Assembly: GCA_018334555.1 (NCBI GenBank)
Contig: JAGXLR010000011.1
Span: forward strand, 1-33,259
Length of the DNA stretch: 33,259 nt
Direction of reading: 5' to 3'
From: Desulfobacterales bacterium
GTDB taxonomy: Bacteria; Desulfobacterota; Desulfobacteria; Desulfobacterales; Desulfosalsimonadaceae
The notes beneath the pieces were generated by a model. It saw nothing but the letters and a program-made list of their open reading frames with translations, was not told the DNA's origin and did not search any database. Positions 17,464 through 26,823 of this stretch are shown in pieces. Made by a program: the position numbers and the translations under genes. Numbering within the stretch: the first letter of the stretch is position 1; each line of letters starts with the position of its first letter.

Positions 17464-18138
17464 TTATTCCAGCAGCGTCCCGATTCTCCCCCACCTGACA
17501 TCAAAATCTTCGCTGTCCCATGACCAGTATATGATAAAGGCTTCCCCTTTTATGGCCGACTGCTCAACAAACCCCCAGAAACGGCTGTCGTAGCTGTTAT
17601 CCCGGTTGTCGCCCATGACAAAATAGGCACCCTCCGGAACCGTCTTGGGCCCGAAATTATCCCGATGGTTGACCTGGCCGGGAATGATATTCTGGTCGGT
17701 ATGCACGCCGTAGTGCTGATTTGCGGGTTGGCCATTGATAAAAACCCGCTTTTCTTTGATTTGAACCGTATCGCCCGGCACGCCGATGACCCGTTTAATA
17801 AAATCCTTGTCCGGCTGCTCGGGATACTTAAATACAATAATATCGCCCCGCTCCGGCTCTCCGACGGGGATCAGGGTGGTTCGCACGAACGGCAGTTTAA
17901 CCCCGTATATAAACTTATTGACCAGTATATGGTCCCCGATTTTCAGCGTCGGTTTCATTGAGCCGGAAGGGATTTTAAAGGCTTGAACGACAAACGTACG
18001 TATAAATAAGGCGAGAATAACCGCGATAACGATGGCTTCGATATTCTCCCGAAGCTTGCCCTTCTTGCGGGACTCTTTTTGCGAATCCACTCTATCCGTC
18101 TTATCGGCTTTCCGTTTTGACCCGGTTTTTTTGTTCAC
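17464..18138 (-). CDS. lepB: Signal peptidase I
   Basis: The membrane serine protease that removes signal peptides during secretion. A GTG at 18138 (224 residues) is chosen because it falls just after the upstream gene's stop; the frame stays open to a TTG at 18225, inside the preceding gene. The N-terminus is very basic and lysine-rich (first about 30 residues), followed by one membrane helix (about 34-54). Catalytic S60 is in PSGSMKP (57-63) and the lysine base K115 in IKRVIGVPGD. The GDNRDNSYDSR box (176-186) is canonical. The C-terminal domain faces the periplasm. It lies 60 bases upstream of pyrB in the same direction. The exact start is uncertain; the enzyme identity is not. Confidence 0.94.
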   Translation of the reverse strand: MNKKTGSKRKADKTDRVDSQKESRKKGKLRENIEAIVIAVILALFIRTFVVQAFKIPSGSMKPTLKIGDHILVNKFIYGVKLPFVRTTLIPVGEPERGDIIVFKYPEQPDKDFIKRVIGVPGDTVQIKEKRVFINGQPANQHYGVHTDQNIIPGQVNHRDNFGPKTVPEGAYFVMGDNRDNSYDSRFWGFVEQSAIKGEAFIIYWSWDSEDFDVRWGRIGTLLE

Positions 18139-18169
18139 CTTTTTTCTACCTGTCAGTTTATGGCCATCG

Positions 18170-19339
18170 TCAGCTAACGGGGAGTGTAAACTGGGGCTCT
18201 CCGATAAAAAATTCCCCGTTTTCAATCCACTTTTTAAGCCGCATTGCGATTTCGCGGGCTTTTACGACACTGGAGACGGGAACGGTGGGCACCTCTTTTC
18301 CGTTTACATGAATCATACCGCTCTTGAGCGCCGCATAACTGACATACCCGTAGTTTCTGTCCACCCCGTTGGGATAATCATTGCCATAGTCCACAACCTG
18401 ACAATGGATATCCTCGTCGGCAACCGCCGTGTATCGAACGATCTCCTCGTTTAATATCGGTATCGGAACCCCGAGCCCCACCGCCAGGGATACCCCGTAG
18501 CCCTGCATACTGATTCCGACAAGCCAATCCGGGGACATCTGCTTGAGATCCCCCATTACCCACATGGTGCCGGCAGGACTCATCGGAATACCGTTTTTTG
18601 ACCGCTGAGCCGTAGGTTTATGCTGGGTTCCGTGCCAGGTGACATATCCAATCCCCCCGCCCAGAAAAATTCGGGTCCCCAAACCGATGGTTTTATAGTA
18701 AGGATCGTTGAACAGGGGGCTCAATTGACCGGCGGTCGAATAGTTGGCATTGCCCCCCTTCGGCTTGAGCGTGCCAAGATACGTATAGATGGTTTTATTG
18801 GTCAGATTGATGGCACAGTTATAATTTTGGTAGCCGTTTCTGGGGTTGCATAGAATCGCTTGGGGCAGGTCGTCAATCGAGATCTCCCTCTCCTCCTCCC
18901 GCTTTGGATAGCAGGAAGTGCCGTAACCGGTAGCCCGCATATGAACCGTTCGGCCCGCGACCAGATCCTGAATGACATGGCCGCCGCCATAGTTGAATTC
19001 GCCCGGCCACACTTTGTTCAACGGATCCTCTTCACAGGGTTCGGTGGCTCCTAAAAAGCAATCAACCGCTGCCAGCGCCCCATAGGCCGGAACATTGTTG
19101 AACCAGACGTTGGAAGCCTTGATGGCCGGGACGCTTTGCTTGAAATTGAAGAATGCGCCGGATGAACACATGGGGGAAAAGGTGCCGGTAGTCACCACGT
19201 CAACGGTTCTCGCCGCCTCCTCCGCGCCCTTCTCATCGACAATATCAATAATTTCCTCGGCAGTGGCGACCACCACTTGCCCGGACCTGATTTTTTCGTT
19301 GATTTCGGCATAGGTCTTGTTAACCCGATACCCTGCCAT
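18170..19339 (-). CDS. Homocysteine biosynthesis protein (HcyBio/DUF39 family)
   Basis: The 389-residue protein matches the DUF39/HcyBio family. In methanogens and sulfate-reducing bacteria its members are required to make homocysteine directly from aspartate semialdehyde and sulfide, bypassing O-acyl-homoserine. Cysteines in conserved-looking surroundings are C58 (GTFSPMCSSGAFFNF), C94, C102 and C143 (GYGTSCYPKRE); glycine-rich segments such as FLGGGIGYVTWHGTQH follow. No membrane segment or signal is seen. Its partner in methanogens, an NIL/ferredoxin-domain protein, is not next to it here. The ATG at 19339 follows an AGGAAGG-like purine stretch. It is upstream of lepB, separated from it or overlapping it depending on the lepB start. 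Family assignment is from recognition of the sequence, not a search. Confidence 0.85.
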   Translation of the reverse strand: MAGYRVNKTYAEINEKIRSGQVVVATAEEIIDIVDEKGAEEAARTVDVVTTGTFSPMCSSGAFFNFKQSVPAIKASNVWFNNVPAYGALAAVDCFLGATEPCEEDPLNKVWPGEFNYGGGHVIQDLVAGRTVHMRATGYGTSCYPKREEEREISIDDLPQAILCNPRNGYQNYNCAINLTNKTIYTYLGTLKPKGGNANYSTAGQLSPLFNDPYYKTIGLGTRIFLGGGIGYVTWHGTQHKPTAQRSKNGIPMSPAGTMWVMGDLKQMSPDWLVGISMQGYGVSLAVGLGVPIPILNEEIVRYTAVADEDIHCQVVDYGNDYPNGVDRNYGYVSYAALKSGMIHVNGKEVPTVPVSSVVKAREIAMRLKKWIENGEFFIGEPQFTLPVS

Positions 19340-19503
19340 TCGTCCGTTTCCTTCCTATCCTTTGAAAATTTGGGTGACAAAGCAAAATGTTCAGGATCGA
19401 TTCGGCCCATCGCCGCAAATAAGCGCGCAGACAACCGGCGATGATGAGGTGGCCCGGCAGCCCCCGGAAGCGCCGCCCCGATATTGGACGTCTTGCGAAG
19501 CCA

Positions 19504-20901
19504 TCAGTCAATAATCGATTCGATATTTTCGAGCTTGGAGGTAATGTTGTTCTCAATCCAGTCCGCATCCCACCATTCAATCGGATCGACATAGATATGA
19601 TCGATGAACATGCCAAAGTGCAGATGGTCGCCGCCCGCAAGACCGGTGGCGCCCGTATGTCCAATGATTTGCCCTTTTGTGATCCGGTCTCCGGGGCCGA
19701 CCCGGATCCGGCTCAAATGCGAATAGACGCTGAACAATCCGTAACCGTGATCAATCACGACGGTGTTCCCATAGATACCGATTTCCCTGGCCACGGCCAC
19801 TTTGCCGGCGTTGGCCGCCGGAATTTCGTCATGCCGGACAGAGGCCAGGTCAATCCCCATGTGAACCGCCCGGTCAATGGTCTCGCCATTATACTTATAA
19901 ACCCGATGATCAGCAAAGTTTGCTCTCCGGGCGGAATTCGGCAGCCGCCCGAAGGCCCCATCCCAAAAAAATTTTTTTTCCGATTTCCGGCCGTTCTCCA
20001 GAATCGCCCGGTTGTTTTTCTGACGAAGCGTCCGGTTAACATAGAGGAACCGATCTTTCAATGAGGCATCTGCCTGTTGCCCCATGAAATCCTCGAATTC
20101 CGGCATTTTCCGTTCAAGAAACGCGTCTGAAACGGGAAGCACATCGGTTTTGAATCGCTTTTCCCGAATATAATGGTAGAAGCCGCTTTTGGCGGTATTG
20201 CCCGCTGCATCCACGGCCTTGACGCCCAGTTCTGTTCCTTCACCCTGGTCATAGGAGAGCGCAAAGAGCGCTATATAGATAGCCTCGTCGTCAAAGTAGC
20301 CGGCATATCCCGGGAAAAACTCTTCTCCGACATACACGCCGCTTTGCTCGCAGGGCTCGGAGAGGCGGTAAATGACCAATCCGGAGCCCCCCTGCCGGAT
20401 ATTGTGCTGGCTTGTCAGTACCGTCAAGCGGGGTGCCCGGGTATCAAATACGAGCGTCTTCTCCAGGTATGCCACGTTGCCCTTCCACCAGTTGCGCCAG
20501 GAATGGTCCCATGCCGCCACGCGCAACAGCGCCTCACCGTCTGAGAGCCCCAGTTTTTTTGTATCGATCGTAACGCTTAACGGCACCCCATTGCCGGCCT
20601 CCGAAGCCTGCCCGTGGCCTGCACCGATGGTTTTTTCCAGCAGAACCGTTTCCTTGCCGTCCTTGATAAGGCCGACCCAGAGCTTGCGAACGCCGCTGCG
20701 GTTATCTTCGATCTCGCCCGAGACCTTGGTGACCGCCCCGAGCACATCGGCCTCAAGATCAAGGTGGATCTGCGGGGCGGTGCCTTCGTACTTCTCCCAG
20801 AAAAACCAGCCGCCCGCTCCGACGATAACCAGGCACAGCATCACCAGCAAAAAGCGTTTGAAATTTTTGCCCTTGTCTTTGCGTTTAAAACGCTTTGCCA
20901 T
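19504..20901 (-). CDS. Membrane-anchored M23-family metallopeptidase (murein endopeptidase type)
   Basis: The protein has 465 residues. A basic N-terminus (MAKRFKRKDKGKNFKRF) and one membrane helix (about 18-34) anchor it with the rest in the periplasm. Residues about 40-150 form a beta-rich segment of Ig-like appearance (LEADVLGAVTKVSGEIEDN), then a connecting region. The C-terminal LytM/M23 domain starts near 330. Zinc ligands are H347 and D351 (HMGID) and the second His of HLHFG (H428); H395 in YSHL and H426 complete the active site, so it should be enzymatically active rather than an EnvC/NlpD-type activator. It is the first gene of the minus-strand run and is divergent from kdsA. Confidence 0.92.
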   Translation of the reverse strand: MAKRFKRKDKGKNFKRFLLVMLCLVIVGAGGWFFWEKYEGTAPQIHLDLEADVLGAVTKVSGEIEDNRSGVRKLWVGLIKDGKETVLLEKTIGAGHGQASEAGNGVPLSVTIDTKKLGLSDGEALLRVAAWDHSWRNWWKGNVAYLEKTLVFDTRAPRLTVLTSQHNIRQGGSGLVIYRLSEPCEQSGVYVGEEFFPGYAGYFDDEAIYIALFALSYDQGEGTELGVKAVDAAGNTAKSGFYHYIREKRFKTDVLPVSDAFLERKMPEFEDFMGQQADASLKDRFLYVNRTLRQKNNRAILENGRKSEKKFFWDGAFGRLPNSARRANFADHRVYKYNGETIDRAVHMGIDLASVRHDEIPAANAGKVAVAREIGIYGNTVVIDHGYGLFSVYSHLSRIRVGPGDRITKGQIIGHTGATGLAGGDHLHFGMFIDHIYVDPIEWWDADWIENNITSKLENIESIID

Positions 20902-21051
20902 CCGCTCCCCTCGCTTTTGCCATAAAAAATTATTTTTATTTAACAGCTATGCGGATGCTTAGCAAGATCTTATTTTCGTATCTTGACTTTTCGCAAACCC
21001 CGGGATAACAGATGCTTGTCAGCAACCAGATCCATCTTCAGAGGAGAAGCT
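20902..21051. promoter_or_regulatory. Divergent intergenic region between the M23 peptidase gene and kdsA
   Basis: These 150 bases must hold promoters for both directions. The best plus-strand candidate is TTGACT at 20979-20984 with a poor TAACAG -10 seventeen bases on; the best minus-strand candidate is TTGCTA (20965-20960) with TAAATA (20942-20937). Both are weak matches. A stretch rich in A and T (20921-20942) lies near the peptidase start. Confidence 0.35.
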
Positions 21052-21870
21052 ATGACACGACCAGTTAGAATCAAAGATTTCTCGATCGGCGGCGATCAAC
21101 GTTTCGCACTGATTTCGGGTCCCTGCGTCATCGAAGACAACGATACCCCCTACCGGATAGCCTCATATCTCAAGCAGCTGACAGATAAACTGGATATCCC
21201 CTATATCTTCAAGGCCTCCTATGACAAGGCCAACCGTACATCCATCCATTCATTCCGGGGGCCGGGGCTAACAGAGGGCCTGAAAATATTGTCCCAGATC
21301 CGAAAAGATATCGATGTACCGGTGCTCTCTGATATCCACCAAATTTCTGAAGTCGAACCCGCCAGTGGCGTCCTTGACGTTATTCAGATACCGGCTTTTC
21401 TCTGCCGCCAGACCGACCTGCTTGTCGAGGCGGCAAAAAGCGGAAAACCGATCAATATAAAAAAGGGACAGTTTCTATCCCCCTGGGATATGGCAAATGT
21501 CGTCGAAAAAGTTCGCCACGCCGGAAATAATCAAATTCTCATCACGGAGCGCGGCGCCATGTTCGGCTACAATAATCTGGTTTCGGATTTTCGCAGCATC
21601 CGGATCATGCAAGAGACCGGATGCCCGGTAATCTTTGACGCCACACACAGCGTTCAGCTCCCGGGCGGAGCCGGTTCTTCTTCCGGCGGGCAGCGGGATT
21701 TCGCCCCGCTTCTGGCCAAAGCCGCTATCGCCGTTGGGGCCAATGCCGTGTTCATGGAGGTTCACCCCGACCCCGACAAAGCGCTCTCCGATGGCCCGAA
21801 TGCGCTTAGGCTCGATGATGTCGAGGGGCTTTTGGTACAGCTCAAAAACATCCACCAGGCCGTTCAGTAA
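21052..21870 (+). CDS. kdsA: 3-deoxy-D-manno-octulosonate 8-phosphate synthase, metal-dependent class predicted
   Basis: Condenses phosphoenolpyruvate with arabinose 5-phosphate to Kdo-8-phosphate, the first committed step of the LPS inner core. The start is the ATG at 21052, six bases after a GAGGAG site; the frame remains open 69 bases upstream but without signals. The 272-residue protein has SGPCVIED (22-29), KASYDKANRTS, and FDATHSVQLPGG, all typical. C25 in GPC is the position that is Cys in metal-dependent enzymes (Aquifex type) and Asn in the metal-free E. coli enzyme, so a metal-dependent mechanism is predicted. It heads the LPS/Lpt gene run. Confidence 0.96.
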   Translation: MTRPVRIKDFSIGGDQRFALISGPCVIEDNDTPYRIASYLKQLTDKLDIPYIFKASYDKANRTSIHSFRGPGLTEGLKILSQIRKDIDVPVLSDIHQISEVEPASGVLDVIQIPAFLCRQTDLLVEAAKSGKPINIKKGQFLSPWDMANVVEKVRHAGNNQILITERGAMFGYNNLVSDFRSIRIMQETGCPVIFDATHSVQLPGGAGSSSGGQRDFAPLLAKAAIAVGANAVFMEVHPDPDKALSDGPNALRLDDVEGLLVQLKNIHQAVQ

Positions 21871-21887
21871 AAGAAGAAAGGGGAAAG

Positions 21888-22403
21888 ATGACGACAGCGA
21901 GGCTGCAAAACATCAAGCTACTGTTATTGGATGTCGACGGTGTATTGACCGACGGATCGCTTGCCTATACGAATGGGCAGGTGGAGACGAAAGTGTTTCA
22001 TGTAAGAGACGGGCTGGGTATTAAAATGCTTCACCAGGGGGGTATTAAAACGGGCATCGTCACCGGTCGTTCATCTGCCGCCCTTATCCGTCGATGCCGG
22101 GAACTCGGCGTTGATATGTTCTTTGACGGCATTCGCGACAAGGCAGAAGTGCTTGATCAGATCATTTCGGACACCGGCTACAACACAGATGAAATCGCCT
22201 TCATGGGAGATGACTTGCCGGATCTGCCGCTGCTCAAAAAAATCGGTCTGGCGATAGCGGTAGCCGATGCCCATGAGCTGGTTTGCCAGCAGGCGGACAT
22301 CGTAACCCAAACCGTCGGCGGCCGTGGGGCGGTGCGCGAGGTCTGCGAGATGCTGTTGAAATCGCAGGGCATCTGGCAGAAACTGATGGGGCAATGGATA
22401 TAA
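21888..22403 (+). CDS. kdsC: 3-deoxy-D-manno-octulosonate 8-phosphate phosphatase (KdsC, HAD IIIC)
   Basis: Hydrolyses Kdo-8-phosphate to Kdo. The 171-residue length matches the capless tetrameric HAD subfamily. The nucleophile/acid pair is D15 and D17 in LLDVDGVLTDG; the later motifs are VTGRSS (motif II), K in RDKAEVL (motif III) and MGDDLPDLP (motif IV). A GAAAGGGG ribosome site precedes the ATG. It begins 17 bases after kdsA and is followed four bases later by lptC. Confidence 0.95.
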   Translation: MTTARLQNIKLLLLDVDGVLTDGSLAYTNGQVETKVFHVRDGLGIKMLHQGGIKTGIVTGRSSAALIRRCRELGVDMFFDGIRDKAEVLDQIISDTGYNTDEIAFMGDDLPDLPLLKKIGLAIAVADAHELVCQQADIVTQTVGGRGAVREVCEMLLKSQGIWQKLMGQWI

Positions 22404-22407
22404 ACAG

Positions 22408-22992
22408 TTGAAGCGTAAGACAACCGTTAAAATTTTGCTGGTGGGCGCGGCAGTCATTCTCTTGGCCTTACTGCTGACATTTGCTTTAAACCACCGGAGC
22501 GAACCGAAAGCCCCGCAAAAGCCAGATTCTCCGGATAAAACGGATGCCGAACTCTCCATCAATAGTTTTCACCATACCGCCACAAAGGATGGTAAGACCG
22601 AATGGACGCTGGATGCCGGTTCAGCCAGTTTTTTCTCCGATAGCAACCGGGTGCGGTTGAGCGATATCCGCATGGTTTTCCCCAAACGATCCGAGCGATC
22701 CGAGATCCAATTAAGGGCGGATCACGGCATTCTGGATATCAACACTCATGATATGGAGATTTCAGGCAATATTATCGTTAAAAATAGACGGTACCGGCTT
22801 CAAACCGAAATCTTGCATTACTCTCATGAGTCGCATATAATATCAACCAATAAGCCTGTAAATATTCTCGGGCCGGCAATTCAATTGAAGGCGGACACGA
22901 TGACCGTCGACCTCACGCGCGGGCGGCTGGATTGCAAAGGCCATGTGAAAGGGACGATTCGTGGGACGGAATTTTTTAAAACGATCGATTAG
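22408..22992 (+). CDS. lptC: LPS export protein LptC
   Basis: The 194-residue protein starts with TTG at 22408, four bases after the kdsC stop. A single membrane helix (about 7-27, VKILLVGAAVILLALLLTFA) anchors a periplasmic OstA-like beta-jellyroll domain. Segments such as WTLDAGSASFFSDSNRVRLSDIRMVF and GILDINTHDMEISGNIIV resemble LptC. It would couple the inner-membrane LptBFG transporter to the LptA bridge. The 3' end overlaps the lptA start by 32 bases. LptF and LptG are not in the window. Confidence 0.9.
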   Translation: MKRKTTVKILLVGAAVILLALLLTFALNHRSEPKAPQKPDSPDKTDAELSINSFHHTATKDGKTEWTLDAGSASFFSDSNRVRLSDIRMVFPKRSERSEIQLRADHGILDINTHDMEISGNIIVKNRRYRLQTEILHYSHESHIISTNKPVNILGPAIQLKADTMTVDLTRGRLDCKGHVKGTIRGTEFFKTID

Positions 22993-23539
22993 CCTGCTTT
23001 TTGTCAGTTTATTGCTCAGCTGCCCGATCGGCTCGGGCGGGCCGGGGGCCGTATATGCCGTCAATTCTGAGGGGGCAGAGGGTGGGCCAACAGGGACCAA
23101 ACTTCATATCCAGGCGGACAGACTTGTGTCCCGCCAGGAATCGAATTATATTCATTTTATAGGGAACGTTGATGTTGATGCTGACAAAACGCAAATCCAA
23201 TCTTCGGAATTAAAGGTTTTTTATGAACAGCTGCCGTCTTCCGGGACCTCGATGACGAGCGAAAATATTAAAAAAATCGTGGCCTCCGGCCAGGTAACGA
23301 TTAATTTGGACAACCGAACCGCGACATGTGATCGGGCGGTCTACCAAACAGATCGTCAGGTATTGGTATTAACCGGCGAAACGGTTGAAGTGACGAGCGA
23401 AGACAATTCGATTACCGGCAATAAAATCACGTTTAATCGAAAAACCGGAGAAATAATCGTTGACGGCGGCACGAATCAGCGCGTAAATGCGGTAATTCAC
23501 GGGGGCAAAAAAAATCATCCGAAGCCGAAAAAGCAATGA
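22961..23539 (+). CDS. lptA: LPS transport periplasmic protein LptA
   Basis: The 192-residue protein begins at a GTG (22961) within the end of lptC, with a GGGA site ahead. A signal peptide (about 1-33, hydrophobic core ISLLFVSLLLSC, ending AVYA) is followed by an OstA/LptA N-terminal domain: KLHIQADRLVSRQESNYIHFIGNVDVDADK and VLTGETVEVTSEDNSITGNKITFNRKTGEIIVDGG. It ends in a lysine-rich tail. LptA monomers form the periplasmic bridge carrying LPS to the outer membrane. Translational coupling to lptC is likely from the overlap. Confidence 0.9.
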   Translation: MGRNFLKRSISLLFVSLLLSCPIGSGGPGAVYAVNSEGAEGGPTGTKLHIQADRLVSRQESNYIHFIGNVDVDADKTQIQSSELKVFYEQLPSSGTSMTSENIKKIVASGQVTINLDNRTATCDRAVYQTDRQVLVLTGETVEVTSEDNSITGNKITFNRKTGEIIVDGGTNQRVNAVIHGGKKNHPKPKKQ

Positions 23540-23557
23540 GCGCCCAATAATCCGGAA

Positions 23558-24280
<723 letters not shown>

Positions 24281-24281
24281 T

Positions 24282-25703
24282 ATGGCACTTGAACTCCAAC
24301 AAAATCTCAAACTGCAGCAGCAGCTGGTAATGACGCCACAGCTCCAGATGGCGATTAAACTGCTTCAGTTGTCCCATATGGAGCTGCTGGAAATGATCCA
24401 GCAGGAGCTCGAAACCAATCCGACGCTGGAAGAAGACCAGGAGATTGAGACCGAAGCCTCAGAGGAGCCCACGGTCCAGGAGGATCAGTCCCCCCATGAA
24501 GTATCCGTAGAAGAGAAGTTTGACGAGATTGCCGATTGGCAGAACTATATGGATGAATATAATTCCGTCGGCAAGGTACACTTTGAAACCGAAAAAAAGG
24601 AGGCGCCGGATTACGAGGCCTTTACGGCCAGCAAAACCTCGCTTGCCGATCACCTGCGATGGCAGCTCCTGATGACCAAACCCGAGGAAGAAGAAGAGAC
24701 CATTGGCAGCTATATCATAGGAAGCATTAACGAAGACGGCTACCTGGACATTACCGTGGAGGAGGTTGCCCGATTCACGAATACGACGACTGAGAAAGCG
24801 GAGCAGGTACTGTCGTTGATGCAGACGTTTGATCCGCCGGGTATCTGTGCCAGGGATCTGAAGGAATGCCTACTTATACAGGCCGCCCAGCTTGGCATTG
24901 ATAGCCCCCTGATCGTTCAGATCATCTCCAACCATTTAAAAGATCTTGAGAATAAACGCTATAAAACCATTGCAAAGGCCACAAACGCAAGCCTGGATGA
25001 TATCGTGGCCGCGGTAAATATAATCAAGCGGCTTGACCCGAAGCCGGGGGACAAATTTTCGGAACATGACCAGATATATATTGTGCCCGACGTATATGTA
25101 TACAAGTATGAAGATGATTTTGTGATTCTGCTCAATGATGATGATATGCCCCGTATACAGATCAACTCCTATTACAAAAATGCGGCGAAAAAGGGCGAAA
25201 GCATATCTGCCGAGGCGAAAAACTATCTCAAGGACCGGCTCCGGTCGGCCGAATGGCTGATTAAAAGCATCCAGCACCGGCAAAAAACCATATATAATGT
25301 CATGAAAAGTATCGTGAAATTTCAACGGGGGTTTTTCGAACACGGCATATCCCAATTGAAACCGCTGGTGCTCCGGGACGTCGCCGATGACATTGAAATG
25401 CACGAGTCCACAATAAGCCGCGTGACGAATAATAAATATGCCTATACGCCGCAGGGCATCTTTGAACTGAAATTTTTCTTTAACAGTTCGATCAATCGCT
25501 CGCATGGGGAAACCATCGCATCGGCAAGCGTGCAGGAAGAAATCCGTGGCATTATTGAGGCGGAAAATCCAAAACGCCCCTATAGCGACAAAAAGATTAC
25601 GGAAATGCTCAAAGACCGCAATATCGATATTGCCCGCCGAACTGTCGCGAAATACAGAGAAAATTTAGGAATCCTGCCATCGGGAAAACGGAAACAATTT
25701 TAG
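24282..25703 (+). CDS. rpoN: RNA polymerase sigma54 factor
   Basis: The start is taken at the ATG 24282, one base after the lptB stop; an upstream extension of the frame lies inside lptB. The 473-residue protein opens with the glutamine/leucine-rich Region I (LQQNLKLQQQLVMTPQLQMAIKLLQLS), which binds enhancer-binding proteins. An acidic Region II (about 50-100), the core-binding domain and the C-terminal DNA-binding domain follow. The RpoN box ARRTVAKYRE (451-460) reads the -24 element. No good ribosome site lies before the ATG, so translation is probably coupled to lptB. The order lptB-rpoN-hpf-ptsN-rapZ is the same as in enterobacteria. The PilR-like regulator at 13.8-15.2 kb would be one of its clients. 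Confidence 0.97.
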   Translation: MALELQQNLKLQQQLVMTPQLQMAIKLLQLSHMELLEMIQQELETNPTLEEDQEIETEASEEPTVQEDQSPHEVSVEEKFDEIADWQNYMDEYNSVGKVHFETEKKEAPDYEAFTASKTSLADHLRWQLLMTKPEEEEETIGSYIIGSINEDGYLDITVEEVARFTNTTTEKAEQVLSLMQTFDPPGICARDLKECLLIQAAQLGIDSPLIVQIISNHLKDLENKRYKTIAKATNASLDDIVAAVNIIKRLDPKPGDKFSEHDQIYIVPDVYVYKYEDDFVILLNDDDMPRIQINSYYKNAAKKGESISAEAKNYLKDRLRSAEWLIKSIQHRQKTIYNVMKSIVKFQRGFFEHGISQLKPLVLRDVADDIEMHESTISRVTNNKYAYTPQGIFELKFFFNSSINRSHGETIASASVQEEIRGIIEAENPKRPYSDKKITEMLKDRNIDIARRTVAKYRENLGILPSGKRKQF

Positions 25704-25715
25704 GGAGGAGAAAAG

Positions 25716-26267
25716 ATGCAGACATCGGTGACTTTTAAAAACATTGAAACCTCCGAGAACCTTAAATCCTATGTAACCAACAAACTAGAAAAGCTTGACA
25801 AACTGCTGGACAATCCCGCCGAGGCCAATGTGGTTCTGTCGGTGGAAAAAATCAGGCATATTACTGAAATTAAGCTCATCGGTGACCGGCTGAACCTTAA
25901 CTGCCGGGAAGAATCAAACGATATGTACTCATCCATCGATCTCGCACTTGATAAACTGGAGAAACAGATCAAAAAGAACAAACAAAAAACCCGTAAGCAC
26001 CGGCAGGGTCCCAGGGGAGAACTCAAAGAGAGGTCCATGCAGGAAGTCGAAAACCCGGGCGCTGCGGGCTCAGGGGAGGCCTATTCGAACCCCCGGATAA
26101 GGGTTCAAAACATCGACTACAAACCCATGGATATTGAAGAAGCCGGCATGCAGCTCGAGCTGACACCGGACAACTTTTTGGTCTTTACCAATGCCCGGAC
26201 CAACCAGATAAATGTTATATATCGGAGAAATGACGGAGACCTGGGGTTGATTCAACCGCTTTCGTAA
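25716..26267 (+). CDS. hpf: Ribosome hibernation promoting factor, long form
   Basis: The 183-residue protein has an N-terminal S30AE/HPF domain (about 1-100, VTFKNIETSENLKSYVTNKLEKLDKLL) and a C-terminal dimerisation domain (about 128-180, ending NFLVFTNARTNQINVIYRRNDGDLGLIQP). Two-domain length marks the long HPF, which forms 100S ribosome dimers in stationary phase by itself, unlike the short E. coli HPF that needs RMF. A strong GGGAGGAG site precedes the ATG. It lies 12 bases after rpoN. Confidence 0.95.
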   Translation: MQTSVTFKNIETSENLKSYVTNKLEKLDKLLDNPAEANVVLSVEKIRHITEIKLIGDRLNLNCREESNDMYSSIDLALDKLEKQIKKNKQKTRKHRQGPRGELKERSMQEVENPGAAGSGEAYSNPRIRVQNIDYKPMDIEEAGMQLELTPDNFLVFTNARTNQINVIYRRNDGDLGLIQPLS

Positions 26268-26322
26268 CCGCTTACCCAAGGGCTGAAAGAAATTTCTGGC
26301 CTGCATCGAAGCCTTCATCCGT

Positions 26323-26781
26323 ATGAAAATTCTTGACTTTTTATATAAAGAAACCATTATTACCGACCTTCAAGCCACCGATAAAAAGGGGGTTCTGGAG
26401 GAACTGACCCTGCCGGTAGCCCATATCGCCCAGGTCGATCACAAAGAGCTGGTCCGGGTACTTATAGAGAGGGAACATCTCGGGAGCACGGGCGTCGGCG
26501 GGGGGATCGGTATTCCGCACGGTAAACTAAAGGACCTCTCCTCACTGGTACTGGGATTCGGGTTGAGCCGTAAGGGGGTTAATTTTGATGCCATTGACAA
26601 AAAGCCAACCCGTATATTTTTTCTTCTATTGACGCCGGATAATTCCGCCGGTATGCATTTGAGGCTTTTGGCGCAAATCTCGAAATTGCTGAAGGACGAC
26701 GGATTTAAAAACCGCCTCCTGGAGGCGTCCGGCAAAGATGATGTCATACACGCCATTGAGGCGATCGATGAGCCGTTCTAA
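26323..26781 (+). CDS. ptsN: Nitrogen-PTS EIIA protein (EIIA-Ntr)
   Basis: The 152-residue protein of the fructose/mannitol EIIA family is used for regulation rather than sugar transport. The phosphorylation site is H66 in GIGIPHGKL (62-69); DNSAGMHLRLLAQISKLLKDD is the conserved C-terminal helix. It receives phosphate from the Ntr PTS and in other bacteria adjusts potassium, nitrogen and stress functions. Its place in the rpoN cluster supports the assignment. EI-Ntr and NPr genes are not in the window. Confidence 0.94.
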   Translation: MKILDFLYKETIITDLQATDKKGVLEELTLPVAHIAQVDHKELVRVLIEREHLGSTGVGGGIGIPHGKLKDLSSLVLGFGLSRKGVNFDAIDKKPTRIFFLLLTPDNSAGMHLRLLAQISKLLKDDGFKNRLLEASGKDDVIHAIEAIDEPF

Positions 26782-26823
26782 AACCGCCGTGCCCATGAGA
26801 ATGGAAGATACCCATTATCTATA

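Noticed and set aside
18139-18225. N-terminal extension of signal peptidase I to the TTG at 18225
   Set aside because: It would overlap the upstream gene by 56 bases, starts with TTG and has no clear ribosome site; the GTG at 18138 after the upstream stop is simpler, though not proven.
24936-25505. Minus-strand open frame (189 codons) inside rpoN
   Set aside because: Antisense shadow of rpoN; no ribosome site or domain.
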